Shown here: positions 5,524 to 13,488 of the stretch, in pieces
Numbering within the stretch: position 1 is the first letter of the stretch
Layout: every line of letters begins with the position of its first letter
Origin: Spirochaetota bacterium
Lineage (GTDB): Bacteria; Spirochaetota; UBA4802; JAFGJZ01
Reading direction: 5' to 3'
Length of the DNA stretch: 32,671 bases
NCBI GenBank assembly: GCA_016934935.1
Contig: JAFGRW010000045.1
Location: 1 to 32,671 of the forward strand
Notes under the pieces: model-generated
The model's input: only the letters and a program-made list of their open reading frames with translations
Databases searched by the model: none
What the model was told of the DNA's origin: nothing
Translations under genes and position numbers: made by a program

Positions 5524-7431
5524 GTGGAAAATATCTCTATCAAGCTTCCTGATGGTTCGTTACTGGAGGCTGCCAAGGGAACTACGGTATACGACCTTAT
5601 TGGGAAAATAGGTGCCGGTCTTCAAAAAGCTGCTGTTGCTGCGGCTATTGATGGTGAACTTGTTGATTTAACTTATGTAGTAGAGAAGGATGCATCTTTA
5701 ACTGTTCATACCTTTAAAGATGATACTGGACAATCAATTTACTGGCACTCGACTTCGCATATTCTTGCGCAAGCCGTCAAGAGACTTTATCCCGACGCAA
5801 AGTATGCAATAGGGCCATCAATCGATAATGGCTTCTACTACGATTTTGACTGTAAAACCGGTTTTACTCCGGATGATCTTGAAAAAATAGAAAAAGAGAT
5901 AGAGAAGATTCAGGCAGAGGCTCTTTCTGTTAAGCGTTCTGTGCTTAGCCGTAAAGATGCCCGTTCAATGTTCGAGAAAATGGGTGAGACCTACAAGGTC
6001 GAACTGATTGATGATCTTGAGACTGATACAGTAACTGTTTACGAGCAGGGCGAATTTGCTGATCTTTGTCGCGGCCCGCATGTAATCAATACATCCGTTA
6101 TTGGAGCAGTCAAGCTTACCAAGGTTGCCGGCGCCTACTGGCGTGGAAACGAAAAAAACCGTATGCTTCAGCGTATTTATGGGGTTTCGTTTCCTGATAA
6201 AAAGCAGTTAAAGAAGCATCTTGATCTGCTCGAAGAGGCCAAAGAGCGCGATCACCGTAAAATCGGAAAAGAGATGTCGCTTTTCGAGTTTTCTCAAGAC
6301 GTAGGTCCTGGACTTACAATGTGGACACCTAAAGGCGCCAGAATAAGAACAGTCATTGAAGACTTCTGGAAAAAACAGCATTACCGTAACGGTTATGATA
6401 TAGTCTATACTCCGCATATTGGACGATCACGTCTTTGGGAAATTTCCGGACACCTTGATTTTTACAAAGACGGAATGTATTCTGCGATGGATATTGATGG
6501 TGAAGATTACTATGTAAAACCGATGAACTGCCCTTTCCATATTATACTCTATAAATCTGAAAAGCGAAGTTACCGTGATCTTCCACTTCGCTGGGCCGAG
6601 TTTGGTACTGTTTATCGCTATGAAAAGTCCGGTACTCTTCACGGTCTTCTGCGTGTTCGCGGATTTACTCAGGATGACGCACATCTTTTTATCCGTGAAG
6701 ATCAGCTTACCGAAGAGATTAGCCGCACATTCAAGTTTATGATATTTATGCTCAAGAGTTTTGGATTTGAGCAATTTCAGGTCTATCTTTCTACAAGACC
6801 CGAGAAGGCTGTCGGTTCGGTAGAGATCTGGCAAAAGTCCGAAGCGGCGCTTGCCGAATCGCTTAAACATCTTGGTGTCGAGTACAGCTTAAACGAGGGT
6901 GATGGAGCCTTTTACGGCCCCAAAATAGACGTCAAGGTTGTTGACGCGATTGGCCGTCAGTGGCAGCTCTCTACTCTGCAACTTGATTTCAATTTGCCGG
7001 AAAGATTTGATATGACATATACCGGAGCCGACGGTGCTGAGCATCGTCCGATAATGATTCACCGGGCTCTTTTGGGGTCGCTTGAACGATTTTTTGGTAT
7101 TCTTATTGAACATTACAAAGGAGCATTTCCGGCCTGGCTTGCGCCTGTTCAGGTTATGCTTTTAAATGTCGGAGAGGATGTTATTGATGACGTTAAGAGA
7201 GTGCGTGACCATCTCCGTTCAGAAGGCATACGCGTCGAAATGAATCTAAGAAACGAGACCATGGGATACAAGATACGTGAAGCTGTGACATCCAAGGCGC
7301 CTTATGTATGTGTTATAGGTCACAAAGAGGTTGAAGAGGGAAGTGTCTCTGTAAGGACCCGCGGTTCGCAGAAAGGTGTATCGATGAATATAGAAGATCT
7401 TGTTGATGATATAAAGAAACAGGCGGTTTAA
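5524..7431 (+). CDS. thrS: Threonyl-tRNA synthetase
   Basis: A 635-residue full-length class II synthetase. Domains in order: TGS (about 1-62), editing domain with HSTSH (His75, His79) and DLCRGPH (Cys182, His186), the catalytic core, and the anticodon-binding domain from about 535. The zinc ligands of the active site are Cys336 (MNCPFH), His387 (QDDAHLF) and His513 (MIHRALLGS). All match known ThrRS positions with an offset of about two, so both aminoacylation and Ser-tRNA(Thr) editing should work. The start is GTG with AAGGGGG upstream. No T-box or operator-like leader is visible; the tRNA-Val gene is immediately upstream and the two may share a transcript. Confidence 0.97.
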   Translation: MENISIKLPDGSLLEAAKGTTVYDLIGKIGAGLQKAAVAAAIDGELVDLTYVVEKDASLTVHTFKDDTGQSIYWHSTSHILAQAVKRLYPDAKYAIGPSIDNGFYYDFDCKTGFTPDDLEKIEKEIEKIQAEALSVKRSVLSRKDARSMFEKMGETYKVELIDDLETDTVTVYEQGEFADLCRGPHVINTSVIGAVKLTKVAGAYWRGNEKNRMLQRIYGVSFPDKKQLKKHLDLLEEAKERDHRKIGKEMSLFEFSQDVGPGLTMWTPKGARIRTVIEDFWKKQHYRNGYDIVYTPHIGRSRLWEISGHLDFYKDGMYSAMDIDGEDYYVKPMNCPFHIILYKSEKRSYRDLPLRWAEFGTVYRYEKSGTLHGLLRVRGFTQDDAHLFIREDQLTEEISRTFKFMIFMLKSFGFEQFQVYLSTRPEKAVGSVEIWQKSEAALAESLKHLGVEYSLNEGDGAFYGPKIDVKVVDAIGRQWQLSTLQLDFNLPERFDMTYTGADGAEHRPIMIHRALLGSLERFFGILIEHYKGAFPAWLAPVQVMLLNVGEDVIDDVKRVRDHLRSEGIRVEMNLRNETMGYKIREAVTSKAPYVCVIGHKEVEEGSVSVRTRGSQKGVSMNIEDLVDDIKKQAV

Positions 7432-7441
7432 CCGTCTGTTT
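7417..7441. terminator. Hairpin between convergent thrS and the minus-strand gene
   Basis: AAACAGGCGG (7417-7426) pairs with CCGTCTGTTT (7432-7441) around TTTAA, with one G-T pair. The thrS stop codon lies in the loop. The A-run and T-run at the two ends make it a possible bidirectional terminator for the two converging genes, whose ends are only 26 bases apart. Confidence 0.6.
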
Positions 7442-7457
7442 CGGACATTAGCCGGCA

Positions 7458-8369
7458 TCAGGCAGAAAGTTCCTCTGTTTGGCGGGCACTGAATTTTTCC
7501 AGAATATCCTTAAATACCGGGTTTTGCATTATCTCCATTATCAGCGTTCTCTCTACACTGTCGATGATGACTCCTTCGTGCTCTAAAGTGTAAACGGTAT
7601 TAAAGATGTTGTTCATGGATTTAACTTTTCTAATTATTTCAGATAGTCTTTCCTTGTTTCTTTCGGAGAGTGGCAACTTCTTTTCATTGTGTATATTGAA
7701 GCGTTCACTTAAATCAAGAACAATCCTTTTTGTCGCCTCCATCTCTTCTATTTCGACTCTAAACTGTTTTATAAAACTTTCAGCCTTTTCGTTTTCCATG
7801 GTTTTAAGAAAGAGCGAAATATAGCCGAAAAGATCGGGGTTGCGTAAAAGGATAGTTTTAATGGTTCTATCGGGTAACCGGATAAAACCTTTTAAAAAAT
7901 TTTTAATTGAAGGGTTCGAGTTAAAAAAAGTGTCAATACCCTGTCTATCAAGTTTTGTAAGCAGATAGTAGGAAAGCATGCGATCCCTGGAAATTATGTC
8001 CGAGTGTAACAAAAGCTCAAGATATCTGCTTTGATTAATAAAAATAAGAATGTTATCCAGAGCCTGGTCTTCTTCGATACCCTGAATCTTGGCCCGGGTA
8101 TATGAGATAAGCAGTATTTTTTCTAAAACGTCAATTGATATCAGGGGACTGCCAAGAAGTTCCTTTATTTTGTCTATATCCTTAAAGAGTATCAGGTAAT
8201 AGTTAAACAGTTCAAAAAGTTCACTTCCGTCTTTATCAAGAAGTGTTATTACGATAGTATTAAATTCTTCCGGTGTTAACCGGGATAGGGCGGTTTTCAT
8301 TTCGTTGATGGGAATGCCTTTTTTTTCAGTTAAAAGGTAGATTACCTTTTCTGTAAACTCACTTTTCAT
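7458..8369 (-). CDS. Unrecognised helical cytoplasmic protein
   Basis: A 303-residue protein with no signal peptide, no membrane segment and no cysteines. Composition and heptad-like spacing suggest an almost all-alpha fold, possibly of repeated helical hairpins. It is rich in charged residues and Leu/Ile, for example IRLPDRTIKTILLRNPDLFG around 165-185 and an Arg/Lys/Glu-rich stretch near 210-245. No catalytic motif was found. It is a single-gene unit converging with thrS and divergent from prmA. It is probably a lineage-restricted protein, but I cannot assign a function. Confidence 0.75.
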   Translation of the reverse strand: MKSEFTEKVIYLLTEKKGIPINEMKTALSRLTPEEFNTIVITLLDKDGSELFELFNYYLILFKDIDKIKELLGSPLISIDVLEKILLISYTRAKIQGIEEDQALDNILIFINQSRYLELLLHSDIISRDRMLSYYLLTKLDRQGIDTFFNSNPSIKNFLKGFIRLPDRTIKTILLRNPDLFGYISLFLKTMENEKAESFIKQFRVEIEEMEATKRIVLDLSERFNIHNEKKLPLSERNKERLSEIIRKVKSMNNIFNTVYTLEHEGVIIDSVERTLIMEIMQNPVFKDILEKFSARQTEELSA

Positions 8370-8655
8370 ACTGGTTAAACCCTTCTGCTATTATATTTGC
8401 TATGTTATCTGATATGGTTTATTCGTCAATCATATAGTTTTGTCAGATATCGTTTATGTGATATATTCTGTATTGGTAAACAGATGAGAGTTATAATGAG
8501 GATATGAATTTGTTGACAAGCAAGATGTCACAAAAATGATTCTGTTAACAATTGGTGGTATTTTATTTGTCTTTAAACGGCATAGCCGTTCTGAAAAAAG
8601 GTAATTTTCCAGGTTCTCCGATTAAAATTAAATCTTGATTCCGGGTTTTGTAAAC
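8370..8655 (+). promoter_or_regulatory. Divergent intergenic region upstream of prmA
   Basis: The 286 bases between the minus-strand helical gene and prmA contain TTGACA (8513-8518) followed after 16 bases by AATGAT (8535-8540), a moderate sigma70-like pair pointing toward prmA. TGACA and TGTCA form a short inverted repeat here (8514-8530). No ribosome binding site is evident before prmA, so expression may be low. Confidence 0.35.
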
Positions 8656-9507
8656 ATGTTTGAGTTGAAAATAGTGAAAAAAAAAGAGAAACTTGAAGAG
8701 TATGAATCCGCGCTTTTTGAAGCGGGTGCATCTTCAGTATCAATTAGTGAAGCAGAGGATGATAATATTGCAATTATTGCACTTTTTTTTGAAAGTGATG
8801 CCGCTTACAGAATACTGGATAAATTGAATACTGCCGGCACGGTTATTCCCCTCTTGTCCGACTACAGTGATCGATGGCTTGATTATATTGATGTCGAAGA
8901 TATTGGTGATGGTTTAACTGTTTGCAAAATAGATGAGAATTCACCTTCGGCCGGAGTATTAGAAAAAAAGCATGGTATGAGGGGGGCACGTTGTGTTATC
9001 GGTATTGATGCTCGAGGAACTTTCGGTATTGGTATTCACCCTACCAGTCGAATATGCGTGGGAATGATCAGGGATGTCCTTGAATATGTCTGCCCACAAA
9101 AGTCAAGTTGTGCCGATATCGGAAGCGGTAGCGGAGTGCTTTCGATATATGCAGCAAAATTGGGTTTTGGTGAGGTTGTGGCGTGCGATATTTCGGCTGA
9201 TGCCTGCCTTATGACAGAAAAAAACAGCTTATATAACAGCTGTCGGGTGAAAGTTGTAAATTGCGGTATTAAACAATTTAATGCTGGTCCTTTTGACGTA
9301 GTCGTTGCCAATATACCGGTCTCGCTTATAGAAATTTCTGTTAATGAACTTGAAAGACGGGTTAGAAGCGGGGGTTATTTGTTGCTGAGCGGTTTTGGTA
9401 TAAAATGGAAAGATTATGTCTCTTCACTCTTCTCTGAAAAGTTTGTACCGCTCGTTTTCAACGAATGCGATGATTGGGGCGGATATATTCTGAAAAAAGA
9501 GCCGTAA
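8656..9507 (+). CDS. prmA: Ribosomal protein L11 methyltransferase
   Basis: A 283-residue protein with a PrmA-like N-terminal domain (EYESALFEAGASSVSIS) and a Rossmann methyltransferase domain. The substrate-loop motif is FGIGIHPTS, motif I is ADIGSGSGVLSIYAAKLG, and the catalytic-region motif is FDVVVANIP. It should trimethylate L11 with SAM. The family consensus reads HPTT and NIL, so HPTS and NIP are mild departures. ATG 8656 fits the family N-terminus. A TTG 21 bases upstream (8635) is in frame, and neither start has a convincing Shine-Dalgarno, so the start is uncertain. It is followed by the infC operon. Confidence 0.82.
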   Translation: MFELKIVKKKEKLEEYESALFEAGASSVSISEAEDDNIAIIALFFESDAAYRILDKLNTAGTVIPLLSDYSDRWLDYIDVEDIGDGLTVCKIDENSPSAGVLEKKHGMRGARCVIGIDARGTFGIGIHPTSRICVGMIRDVLEYVCPQKSSCADIGSGSGVLSIYAAKLGFGEVVACDISADACLMTEKNSLYNSCRVKVVNCGIKQFNAGPFDVVVANIPVSLIEISVNELERRVRSGGYLLLSGFGIKWKDYVSSLFSEKFVPLVFNECDDWGGYILKKEP

Positions 9508-9639
9508 TACGTCAAAACTAAAAAAATATAGTTGATAAATATCCCCCCATTATGAAATTCTGACAGAATATTTGCGGATAATGTCTGTGAATGTTGAACT
9601 GTCGCAGTCTGATGGGTTGCGGCAAGATAAAATTAACAG

Positions 9640-9674
9640 GAAGCATACAGGCAGCCTGGAAGCTTCATAGGAGG
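9640..9674 (+). promoter_or_regulatory. infC leader hairpin and ribosome binding site
   Basis: GAAGC (9640-9644) pairs with GCTTC (9662-9666), enclosing a second stem CAGG / CCTG (9648-9658). Two bases later is a full AGGAGG (9669-9674), 5 bases before an ATA codon. The structure next to the site could be a translational control element for the infC-rpmI-rplT operon, which is autoregulated by IF3 and/or L20 in other bacteria. Resemblance to a known L20 operator was not established. Confidence 0.5.
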
Positions 9675-9679
9675 AAGTC

Positions 9680-10228
9680 ATAGCTTTAAATAACCGAAAA
9701 CCCCGTAGCAAAACAGCATCGGGTAAAGAGTATCGTATAAACGATATGATAAAAGCGGAGTCTGTCAGGCTAGTTGGCGACGGTGATGAGCCGGTAATCG
9801 TTACACTTGAAAAAGCTCTAGAGCTTGCCGAACAGAGTGAACTTGATCTTGTAGAAATATCCATGCAGGATGTGCCAGTTGTCAGAATCATGGATTATAG
9901 CAAGTTTAAGTTTGAACAGGTTAAAAAGGCGAAAGAGGCAAAAAAGAAGCAGAAGGTTGTTCACCTTAAAGAAGTTAAGGTTCGTCCTTCGATTGATGCC
10001 CATGACTACGAGCATAAGGTGAATCACGCACGTGAATTTCTGGAAAAAGGTGACAAGGTAAAGGTTACCATGATGTTCCGGGGGCGTGAAATTATTCACA
10101 GTGATCTTGCTATGAAGAAAATGCAGCAGATGCTTGGTGAGCTTTCAGATTGTTCGACAGTCGAAAAAACACCTTCTATCGAAGGCCGTAATATGACGAT
10201 GATTTTGACTCCGATATCTCGTAATTAA
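9680..10228 (+). CDS. infC: Translation initiation factor IF-3, with AUA start codon
   Basis: IF-3 of 182 residues when read from ATA 9680. The N-terminal domain begins YRINDMIKAESVRLVG, and the C-terminal domain has VKVRPSIDAHDYEHKVNHA and VTMMFRGREI. The first ATG in frame (9746) would remove the conserved YRIN segment and has no ribosome site. The frame is open upstream to ATA, which follows AGGAGG by 5 bases. Rare start codons (AUU, AUA, AUC) are a known feature of infC because IF-3 discriminates against them and so represses itself. The gene is followed by rpmI after 32 bases. Confidence 0.93.
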   Translation: MALNNRKPRSKTASGKEYRINDMIKAESVRLVGDGDEPVIVTLEKALELAEQSELDLVEISMQDVPVVRIMDYSKFKFEQVKKAKEAKKKQKVVHLKEVKVRPSIDAHDYEHKVNHAREFLEKGDKVKVTMMFRGREIIHSDLAMKKMQQMLGELSDCSTVEKTPSIEGRNMTMILTPISRN

Positions 10229-10260
10229 TAATTAAGCATATCAAGTAAAGGATATATAAA

Positions 10261-10458
10261 ATGCCAAAAATGAAAAGCAACAGCGGAGCGAAAAAACGTT
10301 TCAAGTTTACCAGCTCCGGAAAGATCAAGCGTGCAAAGGCTTTTGCCAACCACATGCTTGAGTGCAAGTCTCCGCAACGCAAGCGGAACTTGAGAGGTAC
10401 GACGGTATCTGCGGAAGCTGATCAGAAAAGAATCAGAAGAATGCTTCCCTATGCCTGA
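10261..10458 (+). CDS. rpmI: 50S ribosomal protein L35
   Basis: A 65-residue basic protein with the L35 pattern [20 protein letters not shown] at the N-terminus and a run of Lys/Arg in the middle. It belongs to the large subunit and is part of the conserved infC-rpmI-rplT cluster. AAAGGA lies upstream of the ATG. The 112 bases after its stop contain several short self-complementary pieces, such as GCAG / CTGC, in the place where L20 binds its mRNA in some bacteria; I cannot confirm such a site. Confidence 0.96.
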   Translation: MPKMKSNSGAKKRFKFTSSGKIKRAKAFANHMLECKSPQRKRNLRGTTVSAEADQKRIRRMLPYA

Positions 10459-10570
10459 TTTATGCGTCCGTTTTGGGGTGCAAAAAGCAGAAGTGAAACG
10501 CGGATAGAAGCAGGTTCTGCCGTAACCTCCCCGTTTAACTCTGTAGCTTAATGTAAAAGAGGATTTAACA

Positions 10571-10918
10571 ATGCCAAGAGCAAAAAGTGGAACAATCCAC
10601 AAAAAAAAGCAGCGAAAGATATTAAAAGCGGTTAAGGGATTTCGAGGAGCTCGTTCCGTTCTTTTTAGAACAGCAAAGGATGCCCGCAGAAGAGCACTTA
10701 CTAACTCATATGCACACAGACGTGCGCGTAAGCGGGATATGAGAGCTCTTTGGATCGTTCGAATCAACGCGGCTGCCAGATTATGCGGAACAACATACAG
10801 CCGTCTTATTAATGATATGAAAAATGCCGGTGTGATTTTAAACCGAAAGGTTCTTGCTGATCTTGCTGTGTATGATTTAAAAGCGTTTGAGTCACTTGTA
10901 AAGCAGCTCAATGGCTGA
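10571..10918 (+). CDS. rplT: 50S ribosomal protein L20
   Basis: A 115-residue protein of normal length. It has the basic, extended N-terminus (MPRAKSGTIHKKKQRKIL) and the globular C-terminus with LWIVRINAAAR and YSRLINDMKNAGV. L20 binds 23S rRNA early in assembly and in other bacteria represses its own operon. AGAGG precedes ATG. The stop codon overlaps the start of the next gene, and an intrinsic terminator stands about 25 bases after the stop, inside that gene. Confidence 0.97.
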   Translation: MPRAKSGTIHKKKQRKILKAVKGFRGARSVLFRTAKDARRRALTNSYAHRRARKRDMRALWIVRINAAARLCGTTYSRLINDMKNAGVILNRKVLADLAVYDLKAFESLVKQLNG

Positions 10919-11792
10919 TTTTGAAAAAAAATTGAATTATATAAAAGGCACCGTTTTGGCGGTGCTTTTTTTGTCATGGCCTGCACTCTATGCTAAACCA
11001 CTTTGTCCTCAAACTCATGGTATGCAATTAGGTGATTTTCAGGTTTCTCCATTTGTTACAAGTCATTCCGATGGCGGGTTTTATGCTGGTTCATTAATAG
11101 CCGCCTCTTTAAGTGACCGGACAGTTTTGATGGTAACACATCCTTTGTATCAACAGAGTAAAGGGGGGCTTTCCGGTGATGTCTGCCTGGGGTTGGAGCA
11201 CTACGCAGGCAGTTCGTATGGCTTTCTGTTTTATGTTTCGGAGAGTTTAAACTTGCCGTTTTCTGAAAGCGTGTATGATAATAGTGGTGATTTTACTCAT
11301 GATTATGGGATCTATACCCTTCAGACCTCTTTTAAAATGATTTATGCTTTCTCTGATTTTTCGATTTATGGAGAGTTTTCTCATGTTTTTATGTCGCATA
11401 ATCAGGGAGACCTTTTTGAACCTCTCCGAGCGGATATTTTTAATAAGAAAACATGGACTTCATTGTTTGGGCTTTCTCCGTTTTACGCTGACAGTTTTAC
11501 CTCTTCGGAAAGTCGAGCCTTTGACTGGTGTGGGGTAGAGGCAGGGCCAAGAACAGCACTCGGAATGCTGAGGATGGAAGTTATGTTTTACTATTCGGCT
11601 CCATATTCAGAAAAAAAGAGTCTGGAAGATATCCCGTTGGAAGGTTTCTTGCCATTGATGATGGTTTGTCCAGAGGTAGAATGGTTTTACAGTGAAACAT
11701 TTTCAATTTCAATTGGAGCGGGATATAAATTCCTAGGAGTATCCGGCTATCCCCGTTACAGAGTCTATAGCTCTGCCAGTGTAGTTTTTTAA
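10911..11792 (+). CDS. Exported beta-barrel-like outer-membrane protein of unknown function
   Basis: A 293-residue protein. The N-terminus has lysines followed by the hydrophobic core GTVLAVLFLSWPALYA and a probable signal peptidase site near residue 31. The rest alternates short aromatic and polar strands (for example SIYGEFSHVFM and SISIGAGYKFLGV) and ends in Phe, as outer-membrane barrels do. ATG 10911 overlaps rplT by 8 bases and lacks a clear ribosome site, so translation may be coupled to rplT; TTG at codon 8 is an alternative. The rplT terminator hairpin coincides with signal-peptide codons 12-21. No family was recognised. Confidence 0.72.
   Translation: MADFEKKLNYIKGTVLAVLFLSWPALYAKPLCPQTHGMQLGDFQVSPFVTSHSDGGFYAGSLIAASLSDRTVLMVTHPLYQQSKGGLSGDVCLGLEHYAGSSYGFLFYVSESLNLPFSESVYDNSGDFTHDYGIYTLQTSFKMIYAFSDFSIYGEFSHVFMSHNQGDLFEPLRADIFNKKTWTSLFGLSPFYADSFTSSESRAFDWCGVEAGPRTALGMLRMEVMFYYSAPYSEKKSLEDIPLEGFLPLMMVCPEVEWFYSETFSISIGAGYKFLGVSGYPRYRVYSSASVVF
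10943..10972 (+). terminator. Intrinsic terminator after rplT, inside the next reading frame
   Basis: GCACCG (10948-10953) pairs perfectly with CGGTGC (10960-10965) around TTTTGG, followed by seven Ts (10966-10972) and preceded by AAAA that can extend the stem. It lies 24 bases past the rplT stop, the expected place. It is also fully inside the signal-peptide codons of the 10911-11792 gene. Confidence 0.88.
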
Positions 11793-12172
11793 AAAGGGTT
11801 TCTTGCCGAACTTTATCACAAAAAAACGGAATCTTTTCCGGTTTTGTGTTAACCATGCTGTTTTTAAGTTGCGGTTTTTATAAAATGAAACTATTCATGT
11901 TATAATACCGGGTGTATCTATATACTAATAAAATAAAATTGTATAAGAATCAGGTTTTTGCTTGTTATTGCTTTATTGGTGGAGTAATATAAAATGTAGT
12001 CGCTATTCGCTGATTAATGAAACATAAAGTACTTGTTTTAATTGAAAAAAAGATGAAATGTGCCGATTATATGTGTAGGATTAATATGTTTTCTATTCTT
12101 AAATTTGAAGAGAATTAGAATAAACAGAAAAAAGATGATATAATAACAAATGGGTCATATGGGAGGTATTCG
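11793..12172 (+). promoter_or_regulatory. Gene-free region: terminator hairpin, then promoter of the zapB-like gene
   Basis: At 11817-11848, CACAAAA ... CGGAA-TCTT-TTCCG ... TTTTGTG forms a long hairpin soon after the barrel-protein stop, a probable terminator. The rest is AT-rich without a gene. A perfect TATAAT at 12139-12144 lies 29 bases before the ATG at 12173; no good -35 stands 16-18 bases upstream. GGGAGG (12161-12166) is a strong ribosome binding site for the next gene. Confidence 0.55.
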
Positions 12173-13132
12173 ATGGTATCAATGAAGCAACTTGAGGAGC
12201 TGGAAAGCAGGGTAGTAAAGGCGCTGCAGCTTATAAGTGATTTACGGGCTGAAAATTCGAAACTTGAGAGTGATAATGATGTATTAAAAGCTGATGCCGA
12301 AGAGGTAAAGCTCTCTCTTGAGGAAAAAGAGCAGCAAATAGCCCAGATACAAAAAGAACTGGATGCTTCTACCAGGGAATTGGCTTCGTTGAGGGATAAA
12401 GAGGATCAGCTTGAACAGCGTATTATTGCTCTTTTGGAGAAGATGGATATGCTTCAGGCTGGTGGTTCCATTCCGGCTGGTGATTCGCGTCCAGTATCGA
12501 AACCTTCTGCAGCAGTGGCTGCTGCTTCCGCTTCTGTTCCCGAACCGGAAGAGGAAGAGGATTTCGAAGAGCCGATTGTAGATGATGTCGAGGATGAAGA
12601 TATAGATGATATCACTATCGAGGATGAGTCAGAAGATCTGATAATTGAAGACGAAGGTGAAGATCTTATAATTGATGACTCGGATGATTCTGATGACGAT
12701 TTCGGATCGATAGATTTGGATGAGGATGATGATCTTGTGCTGGATGATGATACTGAAGATCTTGACCTCGGCGATGAAGAGATAATCATGGATGACGATT
12801 TGGAGCTTGATGAAGACGAATCTTCGGATGACGATGATATAGTAATTATTGATGACGAAGGTGAAGATGTGGAAGCATTTTCGGGTGACGATGACGATGA
12901 GAGCGGAGATGAGTTCTCTATAGATGAGGAAGATGACGCTGATGATTCGGAACTCGATGATTCTGATGACGAAGAAGAGGATGAAGATGATATTATTCTT
13001 CTGGACGACGAAGATGATGACGAGATTATACTGGATGAAGATGATGACGAGATAATCATTGACGAATCAGATGAAGAAGATTTTGATGATGACGATGACG
13101 ATTTTATCATAGTGGAAGAGGATGATAAATAA
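12173..13132 (+). CDS. Coiled-coil (ZapB-like) protein with extreme Asp/Glu-rich tail
   Basis: A 319-residue protein in three parts. Residues 5-95 form a continuous coiled coil (LEELESRVVKALQLISDLRA and onward) resembling the small division factor ZapB. Residues 96-123 are an Ala/Pro/Ser linker. Residues 124-319 are overwhelmingly Asp and Glu, punctuated by short Ile/Leu/Val clusters (DLIIEDE, DIVIIDDE, EIILDED, FIIVEED). There are no cysteines and no signal peptide. It lies 26 bases upstream of zapA, which supports a link to the FtsZ ring. ZapB itself is only about 80 residues, so the tail is the unusual part. The function of the tail is unknown. Confidence 0.75.
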   Translation: MVSMKQLEELESRVVKALQLISDLRAENSKLESDNDVLKADAEEVKLSLEEKEQQIAQIQKELDASTRELASLRDKEDQLEQRIIALLEKMDMLQAGGSIPAGDSRPVSKPSAAVAAASASVPEPEEEEDFEEPIVDDVEDEDIDDITIEDESEDLIIEDEGEDLIIDDSDDSDDDFGSIDLDEDDDLVLDDDTEDLDLGDEEIIMDDDLELDEDESSDDDDIVIIDDEGEDVEAFSGDDDDESGDEFSIDEEDDADDSELDDSDDEEEDEDDIILLDDEDDDEIILDEDDDEIIIDESDEEDFDDDDDDFIIVEEDDK

Positions 13133-13158
13133 AATATCTGTTATCCAGGTAATAAAAC

Positions 13159-13473
13159 ATGAAAGAAATATCAAAAGTTAATGTAACGATATTTGGAAGT
13201 ACCTATAATATTCAGGGAGATGCGCCTATTGAATATATATCGTCTTTGGCCCGGTATGTTGACAAAAAAATGGATGAGGTCAGTTCTAATATGAAATCGC
13301 CGAATTTGCTTCAGATTGCAGTTTTGGCAGCTTTAAATATTGCTGACGAGTATCATCAGCTCAAAAGACTGGATAATAATCAGAGTGATGATATAACCAA
13401 GCGGGCTTCCGCGCTTATATCGATGCTTGAAGAGGGTCTTATCGGGGATATTCTGGATAAACCTAAAAATTAA
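13159..13473 (+). CDS. zapA: Cell division protein ZapA
   Basis: A 104-residue protein. The N-terminal globular part reads VNVTIFGSTYNIQGDAPIEY, then SLARYVDKKMDEV, followed by a C-terminal helix LLQIAVLAALNIADEYHQL, all typical of ZapA. ZapA dimers crosslink FtsZ filaments at the division site. The gene follows the coiled-coil acidic protein and lies 15 bases before cheW, so division and chemotaxis genes appear to share one transcript. Confidence 0.9.
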   Translation: MKEISKVNVTIFGSTYNIQGDAPIEYISSLARYVDKKMDEVSSNMKSPNLLQIAVLAALNIADEYHQLKRLDNNQSDDITKRASALISMLEEGLIGDILDKPKN

Positions 13474-13488
13474 TAACAGGGAAAACTG

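Noticed and set aside
9746-9748. ATG 9746 as the infC start
   Set aside because: It would delete the conserved IF-3 N-terminus and has no ribosome site; ATA 9680 after AGGAGG fits far better.
10225-10986. 253-residue reading frame antisense to rpmI and rplT
   Set aside because: The plus strand encodes unmistakable L35 and L20; the antisense frame has no family features.
12020-12075. Sigma-28-type flagellar promoter (GCCGATTAT) upstream of the zapB-like and che genes
   Set aside because: The only TAAA upstream is about 33 bases away, not about 15, so the two boxes do not form a valid pair.
12454-13110. 218-residue Ser-rich reading frame on the minus strand
   Set aside because: It is the shadow of the GAT/GAA-rich acidic tail read backwards (ATC and TCA codons). 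It has no ribosome site and no independent support.
12590-13130. Resemblance of the acidic clusters to SUMO-interacting motifs
   Set aside because: Clusters such as IVII next to Asp runs match that pattern, but bacteria have no SUMO system; composition alone gives such matches.
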